Below, one piece after another: positions 26,853 through 36,436 of a stretch of 64,000 nt of DNA (within the stretch, counting starts at the first letter, position 1; the number at the start of each line of letters is the position of its first letter). The notes under the pieces were generated by a model, which did not search any database, had not been told where the DNA came from, and saw only the letters and a list, made by a program, of their open reading frames with translations. The DNA lies in contig NZ_CP071091.1 in the NCBI RefSeq assembly GCF_017301635.1, positions 1,641,001-1,705,000 on the forward strand. The letters run 5' to 3'. This stretch comes from Myxococcus landrumus (GTDB taxonomy: Bacteria > Myxococcota > Myxococcia > Myxococcales > Myxococcaceae). The position numbers and the translations under genes were made by a program.

Positions 26853-28625
26853 ATGGCGGACGGTCCTCCTCACGTGGACACTCGTTGGACGTGGCCTCGC
26901 TCGCTCGTGCTGGCGTTGGGGTTGGGCATCCTCCTCTCGCTGCCGTCGTTACGCGTGGGGTTGATGCTCGACGACCTGATGCACCGGATGGTCATCAACG
27001 GCTCGACCCAGCGCCTGGGCGATTGGGGCCCGCTGTCCCTCTATGAGTTCGTCGGCGGGCCGGGCTCGATGCCGGAGCGGTTACGAGAGTCCGGCCTCCT
27101 GCCCTGGTGGGCCTCGGACTCGCTGCTCGTCCGGTTCTTTCGCCCCATCCCCAGCGCGCTCTTGAGCCTGGATGCGTGGCTGTTCCGCGACGCCGCGCTT
27201 CCCGCGCACCTGCACAGCCTCGCGTGGTTCGTGGCGCTGGTCGTCCTGGTGGGCTGGCTGCACCAGCGGCTGTTGCCCGCTCCCGTGGCGACCCTTGCCA
27301 CCGTGCTCTACGCGGTGGCGGGCGCCCACGTGCTCCCGGTGGCGTGGCTCGCCGCACGGCATCCCCTCATCTCCGCGCTCCTGGGACTGCTCGCGCTGGC
27401 GGCGCACCTGCGCGCTCGCGAGGACGCATGGAAACCCGGACGCGTCCTCGCGCCCCTGGCACTCACGGGCGCCCTGCTCTCCGGAGAGGCCGCCGTGGGG
27501 GCCGTGTTGCTCCTGGGCTCCTATGAAGTGTTCGGTCGGCGAGAGTCCTGGCGGCGGATGTTGCTCCACCTCGCGCCCTTTCTCGCGCTGTCCCTCGTCT
27601 ATGTCCTCTTCTACGTGAGCCAGGGCTATGGCGCGCGTGGCAGCAATGGCTACCTGAATCCCATCGCCGCGCCGTGGGCGTTCCTTGGCGTCTTCATCCA
27701 GCGCACGTTCATTCTCTTGAGCGAACTGGTGCTGGCCACGCCCTCGGACCTCACCTCCAGTGCCCCGCCCCTTCAACCCATCATCGCGGCCCTGGGACTC
27801 ATCGCCACCTTGGGCGCGTGGTGGCTGAGTCGAGTCGTCCGTCCCTGGCTCTCCGCGCGGGAGCAAGACGCCCTGCGGTGGCTCATTCCCGGAGGTATCC
27901 TCGCCACGCTCCCCGGCGCCGTGGGCATCGTCGGCGGGCGCGTCCTCATGGTGCCCCTGGTCGCGGGCAGCGCGCTGATGTCGGTGCTCATCCTGCGAGG
28001 CTGGCAAGCAGCGCGAGAATCCGAGCAACTCCGCGTCCCCTCGTTCATCCTCAAGTCCGCGGTGGTCATCCTCGTGCTGGGCCACTTTGGACTGAGCCCG
28101 CTGTTCCGGGTGGGAATGGCGCTCGCGCTGGGACACGTCGCGGATGAACAGTGGCGCGTCGCCCGGGAAGCTCCACCCTGCGATGGAACGCTGGTCCTGG
28201 TGGCCTCCTCGGACCCGAGCGTGTCGCAGTACGTCCCCGCCGCCATGTCCCTCCGGGGCCGGTCGCCTCGGGGATTCCGGCTGCTCAGCGGCGCGCCGCA
28301 CGACCATGTCCTCGAGAGAGTCTCCCCTGAAGCCATCGACCTCATCGTCCAGGGCTCGCCACGCAAGCAAGGGTTCTGGGAGGTGGTGAACCGGGAGTCG
28401 GCGCCGCCCGTGGGAACGACGCTGAAGCTGGGCGACCTCCAGGTCTCCGTGCTGGAGTCGAGTGAGTCTGGCTTCATGCGCGCGCGCTTCGACTTTGGCC
28501 ACGTCCTGGAGTCGGACGACTTCTGCTTCGTGACCTGGAGCAACAACGGCCTGAGGCGCATCGAGCTTCCACCTCCCGGCCAACACCTCGCTCTGCCTCA
28601 CAGCCGAGGTCCCGCAGGGCTTTGA
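26853..28625 (+). CDS. Large polytopic membrane protein, GT-C-like
   Basis: 590 residues from ATG 26853, with GGAGG about 7 nt ahead (a GTG 6 nt upstream is the alternative). About ten to twelve spans between 10 and 405, then a soluble C-terminal domain of about 180 residues. The first loop carries LMLDDLMHRMV, an acidic pair placed like the DD/DE motif of GT-C glycosyltransferases (PMT, ArnT), and the region after the later spans reads GGRVLMVPLVAGSALMSVLIL. That suggests a polyprenyl-sugar-dependent transferase, but the family match is by pattern only. A possible -10 TAGCGT lies at 26793-26798. Confidence 0.75.
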   Translation: MADGPPHVDTRWTWPRSLVLALGLGILLSLPSLRVGLMLDDLMHRMVINGSTQRLGDWGPLSLYEFVGGPGSMPERLRESGLLPWWASDSLLVRFFRPIPSALLSLDAWLFRDAALPAHLHSLAWFVALVVLVGWLHQRLLPAPVATLATVLYAVAGAHVLPVAWLAARHPLISALLGLLALAAHLRAREDAWKPGRVLAPLALTGALLSGEAAVGAVLLLGSYEVFGRRESWRRMLLHLAPFLALSLVYVLFYVSQGYGARGSNGYLNPIAAPWAFLGVFIQRTFILLSELVLATPSDLTSSAPPLQPIIAALGLIATLGAWWLSRVVRPWLSAREQDALRWLIPGGILATLPGAVGIVGGRVLMVPLVAGSALMSVLILRGWQAARESEQLRVPSFILKSAVVILVLGHFGLSPLFRVGMALALGHVADEQWRVAREAPPCDGTLVLVASSDPSVSQYVPAAMSLRGRSPRGFRLLSGAPHDHVLERVSPEAIDLIVQGSPRKQGFWEVVNRESAPPVGTTLKLGDLQVSVLESSESGFMRARFDFGHVLESDDFCFVTWSNNGLRRIELPPPGQHLALPHSRGPAGL

Positions 28626-28737
28626 ACACTCCGCGTTCGCGGTTGTGAATGAGGCGACGCCGCGAGGGATTAGCGTTTGCCCGGATCGCGAGAACGGGGC
28701 CGGATGAGCGTTCATCCACTCCTGCCCCACTCGTCCC

Positions 28738-29832
28738 ATGACACCACTTCGCTTGCTTCGTTTGGCGCCGCTGCTCGCGTGCGCTCCCCTGTTCCTCACC
28801 TCCTGCAGTGACGACGACGAAGGCGGCGTCGATCCAGACGTCGCCGAGTTCAAGGTGATGACTCGCAATCTCTACCTGGGCGCCGACATCGACCGGCTGT
28901 TCGCCGCGCAGTCCCCCGCGGACGTCCCAGGGCTCACCGCGGCGCTCTACGCGACGGTGCAGCAGACGAACTTCCCCGAGCGCGTCAAGTCGCTCGCCGC
29001 GGAGATCCAGAGCGACCAACCCGCACTCATCGGGTTGCAAGAGGTCGCCCTGTTCCGGACCCAGAGCCCCAGCGACTTCAGGTCCAATCCCCTGCCCAAC
29101 GCACAGACCGTGACCTACGACTACCTGGACATCCTGCTGAAGGAACTCCAGAGCCGGGGCCTGAACTATCGCGCGGTGGCAACGGTGCAGAACGCGGACG
29201 TCGAGCTCCCCGCCGCGCTCACCGGCAACCCCTCCGACCTGACCGACGTCCGCCTCACGGACCGCGACGTCATCCTGGCGCGCGGAGACGTGCAGGTCAC
29301 AAACGTCGTGACGGGCAACTATGCCTACGCCCAGGAAGTGAGCCTGGGGGGCGTTTCGGTCCGCATCACCCGGGGCTTCACCAAGCTGGACGCCAAGGTG
29401 GACGACGCGCGCTTCGCCTTCGTCAACACACACCTGGAGACGCTCTCACCGGGCAACCAGAACCAGGCCACGGAGCTGGCCGCGCTCGTCGCGTCGTATG
29501 ACCGGCCGCTCATCCTCGTGGGCGACCTGAACACCGGACCGGGTGCGGCGACCACGGGTTACGACATCCTGGTCAACGCGACGACGGGATTGACGGACGC
29601 CTGGACCACGGTGGGCACAGGGTCGGGCTTCACCTGCTGCTTCAACGAGACACTCACCGACGCCAACACGAGCGGCCTCGATGAGCGCATCGACCTGGTG
29701 CTGTACGCCGGGGGCGGCACGGACCCGCAGTCCACCGCCATCGTGGGCGCGAACATCACGGACCGCACGCCTTCGGGCCTCTGGCCCACGGACCACGCGG
29801 GCCTGGTGGTGCAGTTCCGGGTCGAGCACTGA
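28738..29832 (+). CDS. Endonuclease/exonuclease/phosphatase-fold lipoprotein
   Basis: 364 residues. Signal peptide with lipobox LTSC (Cys23) followed by an acidic SDDDEGG linker, so probably lipid-anchored; no Lol-avoidance Asp follows the Cys (Ser at +2), which predicts the outer membrane. The EEP fold is marked by VMTRNLYLG, LIGLQEV (metal-binding Glu), FVNTHLE, LVGDLNTGP (Asp/Asn) and the final TDHAGLVVQF His. The family includes nucleases, sphingomyelinases and inositol phosphatases, so the substrate is open. No clear ribosome site precedes the ATG; TAGCGT at 28671-28676 is a possible -10. Confidence 0.85.
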   Translation: MTPLRLLRLAPLLACAPLFLTSCSDDDEGGVDPDVAEFKVMTRNLYLGADIDRLFAAQSPADVPGLTAALYATVQQTNFPERVKSLAAEIQSDQPALIGLQEVALFRTQSPSDFRSNPLPNAQTVTYDYLDILLKELQSRGLNYRAVATVQNADVELPAALTGNPSDLTDVRLTDRDVILARGDVQVTNVVTGNYAYAQEVSLGGVSVRITRGFTKLDAKVDDARFAFVNTHLETLSPGNQNQATELAALVASYDRPLILVGDLNTGPGAATTGYDILVNATTGLTDAWTTVGTGSGFTCCFNETLTDANTSGLDERIDLVLYAGGGTDPQSTAIVGANITDRTPSGLWPTDHAGLVVQFRVEH

Positions 29833-29885
29833 GGTGTCACTGGGGGCTGGAGGTCTCCCGAGGCAGGGAGTATTCAGCCCCCGAC

Positions 29886-30875
29886 ATGTCACTGCGCCTC
29901 GTCAAGCGGCTCTCGCGCGACTGGTTCCTCCTGGGAATGCTCAGCGCCGTGGGGCTCGCGCTCCTCTTCCCCGACTTCGGCCGGGCCGGCGGGGCGATGC
30001 ATGCCGACGTCGTCACCAACGTCGGCATCTTCGCCGTGTTCTTCCTCCACGGCGTGGGGATGCCCCTGGCCCAGCTCAAGGCCGGGGCCCTCCAGTGGCG
30101 GCTGCACGTCCTGGTGCAGTCCTTCACCTTCCTCGTCTTTCCCGCGCTGTGGTTCGTCTTCAACCTCCTCCTGGGCGCGTGGGTGCCAGCGGACGTGTCG
30201 CTGGGATTCCTGTTCCTGTGCGCCGTGCCGTCCACCATCTCCTCGTCCGTGGCGATGACGGGAGCGGCGCGAGGCAACGTGGCGGGGGCCATCTTCGACG
30301 CGAGCCTGTCGAGCCTGCTGGGCATCTTCTTCACGCCCCTCATCGTCGGGCTGCTGGCGCGCACCACGGGGCAGTCGCTGCCCCTGGGGGATGCCATCCT
30401 CAAGCTGTCCGTGCTGCTGCTCCTGCCGCTGGTGCTGGGACAGTTGGCGCGGCCCTTCGTGGGGGCGGCCTTCGCGCGCTACCGGAAGTACACCAACGGC
30501 GTGGACCGGGTGTTCATCCTGGTGCTGGTCTATGCGTCGTTCTGTGACTCGTTCTCCTCGGGGCTCTTCAGCCGCCATGGCGGCGCCACGCTCGCGATGG
30601 TCATCGGCGGCGCGGCGCTGCTGCTCGCCACGGTGCTGACGCTCAGCACCGTGGCGGCGCGGCGCTGGGGGTTCTCCCCGGAGGATGAGATCGCCGCGGT
30701 GTTCTGCGGCTCGAAGAAGACGCTGGCCTCGGGAGTGCCCATGGCGCGGTTGCTGTTCGGGGCACATCCGGCGCTGGGGCTCATCGTCCTGCCGCTCATG
30801 TTCTACCACCAGCTCCAGCTCGTGGTGTGCTCGGTGCTGGCGGAGCGGTACGCCAGCAGGCCGACGGAGTCCTGA
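29886..30875 (+). CDS. SBF-like transporter (YfeH / SLC10A7 group)
   Basis: 329 residues, about ten spans. Features of this branch of the bile acid:sodium symporter superfamily are FLHGVGMPLAQLKAG in the first third, CAVPSTISSSVAMTGAARGN, and the late VFCGSKKTLASGVPMARLLFG. Substrates of bacterial members are mostly unknown. The ATG lacks a Shine-Dalgarno sequence; TATTCA lies 9 nt before it, so leaderless expression is possible. The next gene starts 80 bp after its stop. Confidence 0.9.
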   Translation: MSLRLVKRLSRDWFLLGMLSAVGLALLFPDFGRAGGAMHADVVTNVGIFAVFFLHGVGMPLAQLKAGALQWRLHVLVQSFTFLVFPALWFVFNLLLGAWVPADVSLGFLFLCAVPSTISSSVAMTGAARGNVAGAIFDASLSSLLGIFFTPLIVGLLARTTGQSLPLGDAILKLSVLLLLPLVLGQLARPFVGAAFARYRKYTNGVDRVFILVLVYASFCDSFSSGLFSRHGGATLAMVIGGAALLLATVLTLSTVAARRWGFSPEDEIAAVFCGSKKTLASGVPMARLLFGAHPALGLIVLPLMFYHQLQLVVCSVLAERYASRPTES

Positions 30876-30955
30876 GTCGTTCGACGGTTGCCTGCCTCAA
30901 GCGGGTTCCAGGAGAATGGCGGGACCATGGCGTGGCGGTTCGGGGACACAGGCTG

Positions 30956-31891
30956 ATGGCACAGACACGACGTGACCAGAGCGTGGCGGCGGTTCGGCAC
31001 TTCAACCGCTTCTATACGCAGAAGATTGGCGTGCTGACCGATGGCCTGCTTCAGAGCGAGTTCTCGCTGACCGAAGCCCGGCTCTTCTACGAGCTGCATC
31101 ACCGCGAGGCCCCCACCGCGGCGGAGCTGAGTCGGGAGCTCGCGCTGGACCCGGGCTATCTCAGCCGGCTGCTGCGGAGCTTCAGCAACCAGGGGTTCAT
31201 CGAACGCGTGCCCTCCGCGCTGGATGGTCGCCAGCACCTGCTGCGCCTGTCGGCCAAGGGAGAGCAGACCTACGCGCGGCTGAACAACCGCTCCGAGGAC
31301 TCCATCCGCACCCTGCTGTCCACGCTCCGCGGGGACGAGCGCGAGCGCATCGTGGAGGCGATGCAGGTCATCGAGGAGCTGCTCGGAGAGAAGAAGCCGC
31401 GAGCGTCCGCGGAGGCCGTCGTCCTGCGGGCGCATCGGCCGGGAGACATCGGCTGGGTCATCCAGCGGCACGGGGAGATCTACAGCCAGGAGTACGGCTG
31501 GGATGAGCGGTTCGAGGCGCTGGTCGCGGGCATTGCGTCCAAGTTCATCCTGGAGCGAGAGCCGGAGCGGGAGCGCTGTTGGATCGCCGAGCTGAATGGC
31601 CGGAGCGTCGGCTCGGTGTTCCTGGTGCGCGAGTCGAAGACGGTGGCGAAGCTGCGGCTGCTGCTCGTGGAGCCGTCCGCGCGGGGGCTCGGAGTCGGCA
31701 CCCGGCTGGTGGATGCGTGCGTCCGCTTCGCGCGCGAGGCGGGCTACCGGAAGGTGCGCCTGTGGACGGACAGCCAGCTCCTCGCCGCGCGACACCTGTA
31801 TGAACAAGCGGGCTTCGAGCACATCAGCTCGGAGCCCCACAGTGACTTCGGCGAGGGGCTGGTGTCTGAGACCTGGGAGTTGAAGTTCTAG
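30956..31891 (+). CDS. MarR-type regulator fused to a GNAT acetyltransferase
   Basis: 311 residues. N-terminal winged helix (about 10-145): FNRFYTQKIGVL, recognition region LDPGYLSRLLRSFSNQGFI and wing SALDGRQHLLRLSAKG. C-terminal GNAT domain (about 150-310) with acetyl-CoA loop VEPSARGLGVGTRLVDACVRFARE and the downstream ARHLYEQAGF. The combination is a known bifunctional architecture. The acetyl acceptor and the regulated genes are unknown; the SBF-like transporter immediately upstream is an obvious candidate. I chose ATG 30956 because the MarR homology starts there. Confidence 0.9.
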   Translation: MAQTRRDQSVAAVRHFNRFYTQKIGVLTDGLLQSEFSLTEARLFYELHHREAPTAAELSRELALDPGYLSRLLRSFSNQGFIERVPSALDGRQHLLRLSAKGEQTYARLNNRSEDSIRTLLSTLRGDERERIVEAMQVIEELLGEKKPRASAEAVVLRAHRPGDIGWVIQRHGEIYSQEYGWDERFEALVAGIASKFILEREPERERCWIAELNGRSVGSVFLVRESKTVAKLRLLLVEPSARGLGVGTRLVDACVRFAREAGYRKVRLWTDSQLLAARHLYEQAGFEHISSEPHSDFGEGLVSETWELKF

Positions 31892-31896
31892 ACGGT

Positions 31897-31929
31897 GGCG
31901 GGAGCGCCCCACTCCAGCGCGCCCCCGCC
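31897..31929. terminator. Hairpin between convergent genes
   Basis: GGCGGGAGCGC (31897-31907) pairs with GCGCCCCCGCC (31919-31929), 11 bp with one mismatch and an 11-nt loop. It begins 5 bp after the MarR-GNAT stop and ends 21 bp from the protease stop, so it could serve both directions. There is no T-tract, as is common in GC-rich genomes. Confidence 0.5.
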
Positions 31930-31950
31930 CCGCCGAGACTCAGTCCACGA

Positions 31951-34380
31951 CTAGAGCGGAACCGTGCAGCCCACGTTGGTCGCGTCGTCGCAGGTGCTGG
32001 ACGGACCGAAGCAGGCCGCGTTGCTGCCCACGGGGACCACGGAGTAGCAAACCCGGTGGCCCGTCGCGACGTTGGTGTCCACGAAGCTGGTGGCCGTCAC
32101 GGTGGCGACACGCGCCTTGCCGTAGGTGCAGGCGTTGACGCCATCGGACCGCATCACCCAGTACTGCGTCGCGCCAGCGACAGCGCCCCAGGACAGCGAC
32201 ACCTGGCCGGTGGCGGGCGTCACCGTCACGGTGGGCTTCGCCGTCGGAGCACCCGAGCACCCGCTGTTGACGGGCGCCGGCGTCGTGCAGGCGATGTTGT
32301 GGCGGTTGAACGCGTTGTAGATGGCCGTCATGTGCGGCGTGCCATCGTTGATGTTGCCGTTGTCGTCATCCGCCGCCAGCCACTGCTTGTAACCGTTGGT
32401 CGCCGCACAACCATCCGACGTGCCCGCGGTGCAGTTACAGGCGTGCCACGCGCCGATGTTGCCGCTGCCGAGGTAGAACACCCGGTTGCCGATGTTCTGC
32501 GCCGTGTTCCAGTCGAGGTTGAACGGCGGGGACTGGAGGTCGCGAGCGATGAAGTCCCACGCGGCCTGACGCACGGGCGCCGCCGCGCAGTGGACCTGAC
32601 GGCCGCACGGACCCGTGCCGCTGGAGCAACGGGGGCAGACGAAGTTCTGCGGGGTGACCGGCGTGTTCGGGCTGTGCGCCGCGGAGTCGGCATCGCGCAC
32701 GCCGGAGCAGTTGGTGGCGCACCAGGCCGCGCCCGTCTGGGCCTCGTTCACGTTGTAGCCCGTGCCGTCCGCCGTCATGCCGCAGCCGTTGTTGATGGTC
32801 TGGAAGAACCCGTAGCCGATGCACGACGCCGGGGAGCGCAGGCCGTTGGAGGGCGTCGCCGCGGGGTTGAACGGCAGGCGGTACATGGAGGCGATGTCGG
32901 CGTAGCCCTCGCTGGAGTTGCTCAGCGTGCCCGCCGTGTCGTTGTCATCCATGCCATGGCCCCACTCGTGGTCGAACACGGCGGCGATCTCACCCGTGTT
33001 CCGGCATCCACCGCCCGCGCGGTAGAAGTTGACCGTGGAGCCATTCCAGAAGGCGTTGCACGTGTTGTTGATGTTGACGTTCGCCGTCATCGCGGAGTTC
33101 AACCAGGCGTTGTTGGGCAGCCAGCTCCGCGCCAGCTCGTGAATGCGGTTGAGTTCGTAGAACGCGCTGCGCGCCGCGGAGCTCCGGGTCGTCGCGCCCG
33201 TGGGCTGGCAGGGGCTCATGATGCCCGTGCCCGTGTTGATTTCGCCGGAGGCGACGCTGGGCGTCGCGGGGTTGGTGCACGTGTCGTTGATGCGGATGTA
33301 CTGGCCCTGGAGCGACGTCGTCACGGTGCCCGAGGTCCAGTTGTACACGCCGTAGCCGTCCGTGAAGCCACCGGACGAGACGTTGGCCCAGGGCATCGGG
33401 TACGCCGCCTGGCTGGAGCCGCAGTACGAGCCCGGCGCGCACGACGCGGGGATGCCCGTGTTCGTGAACACGTAGACGTCGCCGCGGACGCGGGCGTCGA
33501 TGTAGCGGTTGTCGTCCTCGAGGGCGAGCACCTCACCGGTGGAGGCGTCCACCGTGGCCTTCCAGCGCTCATGCTCTCCCTGGAGCGTGAAGCCGTACGT
33601 CCACACCAGCTGGTGCCCCATGCCCTGGCCGAAGCCCGCGCCCGGAATCGAGACCGGGGCGACCTCCAGCGTGGGCGCCATCCAGATTTCGGCGGGGCTC
33701 TCCATCAGGGCGAAGCGCTCGTGGGCGAGCATCGTCGCCCGCTCCGCGTCCACCAAGGGCATGGGGGACACGTCCACGTTGGTCCACGACTCCGTCCCCA
33801 GGAGGATGAGGTTGCCGTGGCTGATGGTGGCCGCGATGCGACCAAAGCGCACCGGAATCCCCTGCAGCTCCTGGGCGATGGAGATCTGCCAGAGGTCCGC
33901 GGAGATCTGGTCCACGCGGGCATGGCCCAACTGGCGCATGTCCACGCCCATGGCCTCCCGGTTGGCTTCGATGAACTTGTAGACGAGGTCCGCGACCACG
34001 GCCCCATCCACCTTCCCGACGGAACGGCCCAACTGCTTGCCTACGCTCCCCAGCGTCAGCTTGTTGCCAACGCCATCGCCCGGGATGAGCGGAACAGGGC
34101 CCTGGATGTTGCTGGCCGTGCCCGTCACCGCGTCGATGTAGATTTCGAAGTTCTTCCCGTTGCGGGCGAAGAAGTCCTCCCAGACCTTCGCCTGCTGCGG
34201 GCCCATCTTCGTCAGGGCCTGGGACAGGGGCACCTGTCCACTGGTGAAGGCCAACTCAGGCTTGAAGAAGGCCTGGTCGGCCAAGACTCCTTGGGGGGAG
34301 TGGTCGGTGGGGTCGAATGCCCACGCCGACGACGTCGCCATCACTGCCATACATACGGCGGATTTCACGACGCTGCGCAT
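31951..34380 (-). CDS. Secreted gluzincin metalloprotease with C-terminal fibronectin-type domain
   Basis: 809 residues. Signal peptide (1-22, ending SSAWA), a long propeptide-like region (about 23-290) including IYIDAVTGTASNIQG and the repeated-strand TVDASTGEVLALEDDNRY, then the catalytic part. Zinc ligands are His471 and His475 of HEWGH, with Glu491 in SEGYADI as third ligand, the thermolysin/fungalysin arrangement. About 14 cysteines in the later half suggest disulfides outside the cell. A fibronectin-III-like domain closes the protein (KPTVTVTPATGQVSLSWGAV). AAGGAG precedes the ATG. Likely a secreted digestive protease, probably matured by propeptide removal. Confidence 0.9.
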   Translation of the reverse strand: MRSVVKSAVCMAVMATSSAWAFDPTDHSPQGVLADQAFFKPELAFTSGQVPLSQALTKMGPQQAKVWEDFFARNGKNFEIYIDAVTGTASNIQGPVPLIPGDGVGNKLTLGSVGKQLGRSVGKVDGAVVADLVYKFIEANREAMGVDMRQLGHARVDQISADLWQISIAQELQGIPVRFGRIAATISHGNLILLGTESWTNVDVSPMPLVDAERATMLAHERFALMESPAEIWMAPTLEVAPVSIPGAGFGQGMGHQLVWTYGFTLQGEHERWKATVDASTGEVLALEDDNRYIDARVRGDVYVFTNTGIPASCAPGSYCGSSQAAYPMPWANVSSGGFTDGYGVYNWTSGTVTTSLQGQYIRINDTCTNPATPSVASGEINTGTGIMSPCQPTGATTRSSAARSAFYELNRIHELARSWLPNNAWLNSAMTANVNINNTCNAFWNGSTVNFYRAGGGCRNTGEIAAVFDHEWGHGMDDNDTAGTLSNSSEGYADIASMYRLPFNPAATPSNGLRSPASCIGYGFFQTINNGCGMTADGTGYNVNEAQTGAAWCATNCSGVRDADSAAHSPNTPVTPQNFVCPRCSSGTGPCGRQVHCAAAPVRQAAWDFIARDLQSPPFNLDWNTAQNIGNRVFYLGSGNIGAWHACNCTAGTSDGCAATNGYKQWLAADDDNGNINDGTPHMTAIYNAFNRHNIACTTPAPVNSGCSGAPTAKPTVTVTPATGQVSLSWGAVAGATQYWVMRSDGVNACTYGKARVATVTATSFVDTNVATGHRVCYSVVPVGSNAACFGPSSTCDDATNVGCTVPL

Positions 34381-34526
34381 GCGGTACTCCTTCGGATGAA
34401 GGGACCAACGATTCGAGGAGCCCGCAGGGCCGGAATAGACCTGGGAATCCTCGGGTTGCGCATATTTCAGATTTACTCATAGTGCGTCCCCGCAGAACAC
34501 CCTGAGTGTTGTCGGGCGGACAATGA

Positions 34527-36419
34527 CTAGACGCGGTACGTGGCCGCGACGGACTCCATGTGTCCGGCGACATCGCGCAAGGACGCGGTAATCCGCTGGG
34601 CACTCTGCAATCCCTGCATGGATTCTTCCATCATCCGGGACAAATCTGTCACGGCTGTGAAGATTTGGGCGACGCCCGCATTCTGCTGGGTGACGGCGGC
34701 GGCGATCTGCTGAGCGGCGGAGGCGTTGTCCTGGATGATGCGGGTCAGCTCCCGGAGGCTGTCGCCGCTGGCGCGGACCTGTGTCAGCCCCGTCTCCGCG
34801 CTGCCCTGGCTCTGCTCGGCCAGGGTGACGGAGGCCTGGATGGACTTGCGGATGTCCTCCAGGATTTCGCGCACCCGGCCCGTGGAGTGGATGGACTGGT
34901 CGGCCAGGCTGCGAATCTCGCGCGCCACCACGCCAAAGCCCTTGCCGTGTTCGCCGGAGCGGACGGACTCGATGGCGGCGTTGAGGGCCAGCATGTTGGA
35001 CTGGTCCGCCAGGTCCTTCACTGTCTGGGTGATGCCGCCAATCTGGCTCGTGCGCTCGTTGAGGGCGGCGATGCTCTGCGCCACGCGGCCCACCTGGTCA
35101 TGCAACTGCTCGAAGCCCGCGAGGCTGGCCTCGACGGTGGCCTCTCCGGAACGCCCCACTTCGCGCGCCCGCGCGGTGACCCCCAGCACGGCCTGGGAGC
35201 GCTCGGCGGCCATCAGGGATGTCTGCTTGATCTCCTGCGCCGTCACCTGCGTCTCCTGGAGGGCCGCGGCCTGCTTCGTCAGCGTGCGCTCCTGCTGCGC
35301 CGCCGCGGCCGTCAGCTCCGCCACCGTCTGGCCCAGGACCTTGGTGCCCTGCTGGAGGCCCCGTGTGGACTCCCGCAGGTGCTCCATCATCTGGGCGAAC
35401 GCGGCGGCCAGCTCCCCGATTTCGTCGCGGCGCGTGGTGACCTCCACATTCTGCGTGAGGTCGCCTTCGCGCACGACGCGGCTCACCACCTCGTTCAGTC
35501 GGGTGATGGGCCGGGTGGCCCCGCGCGCCAACCACCAGCCCCCCACTCCCGCCACGGCGAGCGACAGCAGCGTGAGTCCCACGGCGACGCGCTCGGCCCG
35601 ATTCAGCGGCGCATAGACTTCCTCCGCATCCACCGTCGCCACGAAGCGCCAGCCATCGCCCACGTCGCGCAGCGCCACCTCGTTGAGGGCCGACTCACGG
35701 ACAATCCCCTCGGCGCGCGCCTGGCCGCCGGCCATCGAGTCGAAGAGCACGAGGCCCTCCGGGTCCACCACCTCGAGGGCGAAGCTCTGCTGCCCCCGGG
35801 CTCGCGAGCGCTCCAGCGCGGGCGCCACCACCTGCCCCACCTGGCCCCAGTCATACGCGCCCAGCACCACGCCAATCCGCGCGCCGCTGATGGGGCTGAA
35901 GAGGGGGGCCGCGAGCGGCAGCACCGCCTTCCCGAAGAACGGGTCCACCTGCGTGAAGCGCGAGACATCATGGGTGCCATTGCGAGCGGCTCGGAACCAC
36001 GCGGCGTCGAGGACCTCGCGCTCGCGTCCCGCGTAGGCCTTGAGCAGCCGCTCCTCGCTGGCGGACACCGCGCGCCCGTCGTCGGCGAAGAGCACCACGC
36101 CCGCGAAGGTGGGGTGGCGCTTCTTGAAGGTGGCCAGCACCGCGTTGCTCTCGTCGAAGGTCTCGAAGAGCAGCGCGCCTCGGAGGATGGAGTGCTCCGA
36201 CCAGCTGCGCACCGTGGCCTCGCGCTCCACGAGCGTGGCCTCGACGAGGTCTCGAAGCCCCTGGGCCTCCACCCTCAGCGTCGCGTGGAGCTGCTCCTGC
36301 AGGGTGTCGGCGAGGAAGAAGCGGCCCAGGATGTTGAGCGGCAGCAGTGCACACAACGTGAGCAGCGCCACCGCCAGGGTCAACCGGGTGCGCAGGGAGG
36401 TTCTGTCGAGGATTCGCAT
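34527..36419 (-). CDS. Methyl-accepting chemotaxis protein
   Basis: 630 residues. First span about 12-34, periplasmic sensor of about 240 residues with dCACHE-like features (FADDGRAVSAS, VVLGAYDWGQVG, VDPEGLVLFDS), second span about 281-301 (VGLTLLSLAVAGVGGWWLARG), HAMP (TRPITRLNEVVSRVVREGD) and a cytoplasmic signalling rod whose tip reads LNAAIESVRSGEHGKGFGVV. It would control a CheA kinase; no che genes are in the window. It lies 17 bp downstream of the free PDC sensor gene on the same strand. A weak 5-bp hairpin follows the stop in the 146-bp gap before the protease gene. Confidence 0.93.
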   Translation of the reverse strand: MRILDRTSLRTRLTLAVALLTLCALLPLNILGRFFLADTLQEQLHATLRVEAQGLRDLVEATLVEREATVRSWSEHSILRGALLFETFDESNAVLATFKKRHPTFAGVVLFADDGRAVSASEERLLKAYAGREREVLDAAWFRAARNGTHDVSRFTQVDPFFGKAVLPLAAPLFSPISGARIGVVLGAYDWGQVGQVVAPALERSRARGQQSFALEVVDPEGLVLFDSMAGGQARAEGIVRESALNEVALRDVGDGWRFVATVDAEEVYAPLNRAERVAVGLTLLSLAVAGVGGWWLARGATRPITRLNEVVSRVVREGDLTQNVEVTTRRDEIGELAAAFAQMMEHLRESTRGLQQGTKVLGQTVAELTAAAAQQERTLTKQAAALQETQVTAQEIKQTSLMAAERSQAVLGVTARAREVGRSGEATVEASLAGFEQLHDQVGRVAQSIAALNERTSQIGGITQTVKDLADQSNMLALNAAIESVRSGEHGKGFGVVAREIRSLADQSIHSTGRVREILEDIRKSIQASVTLAEQSQGSAETGLTQVRASGDSLRELTRIIQDNASAAQQIAAAVTQQNAGVAQIFTAVTDLSRMMEESMQGLQSAQRITASLRDVAGHMESVAATYRV

Positions 36420-36436
36420 GGAGGTGCGGCGGGACT

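Noticed and set aside
32056..34482. An 808-codon plus-strand frame opposite the metalloprotease
   Set aside because: The minus strand encodes a signal peptide and full zinc motif; the plus product is Arg/Val/Gly low-complexity.
34494..34513. AACAC/GTGTT inverted repeat after the chemoreceptor gene
   Set aside because: Five base pairs only; chance is likely.
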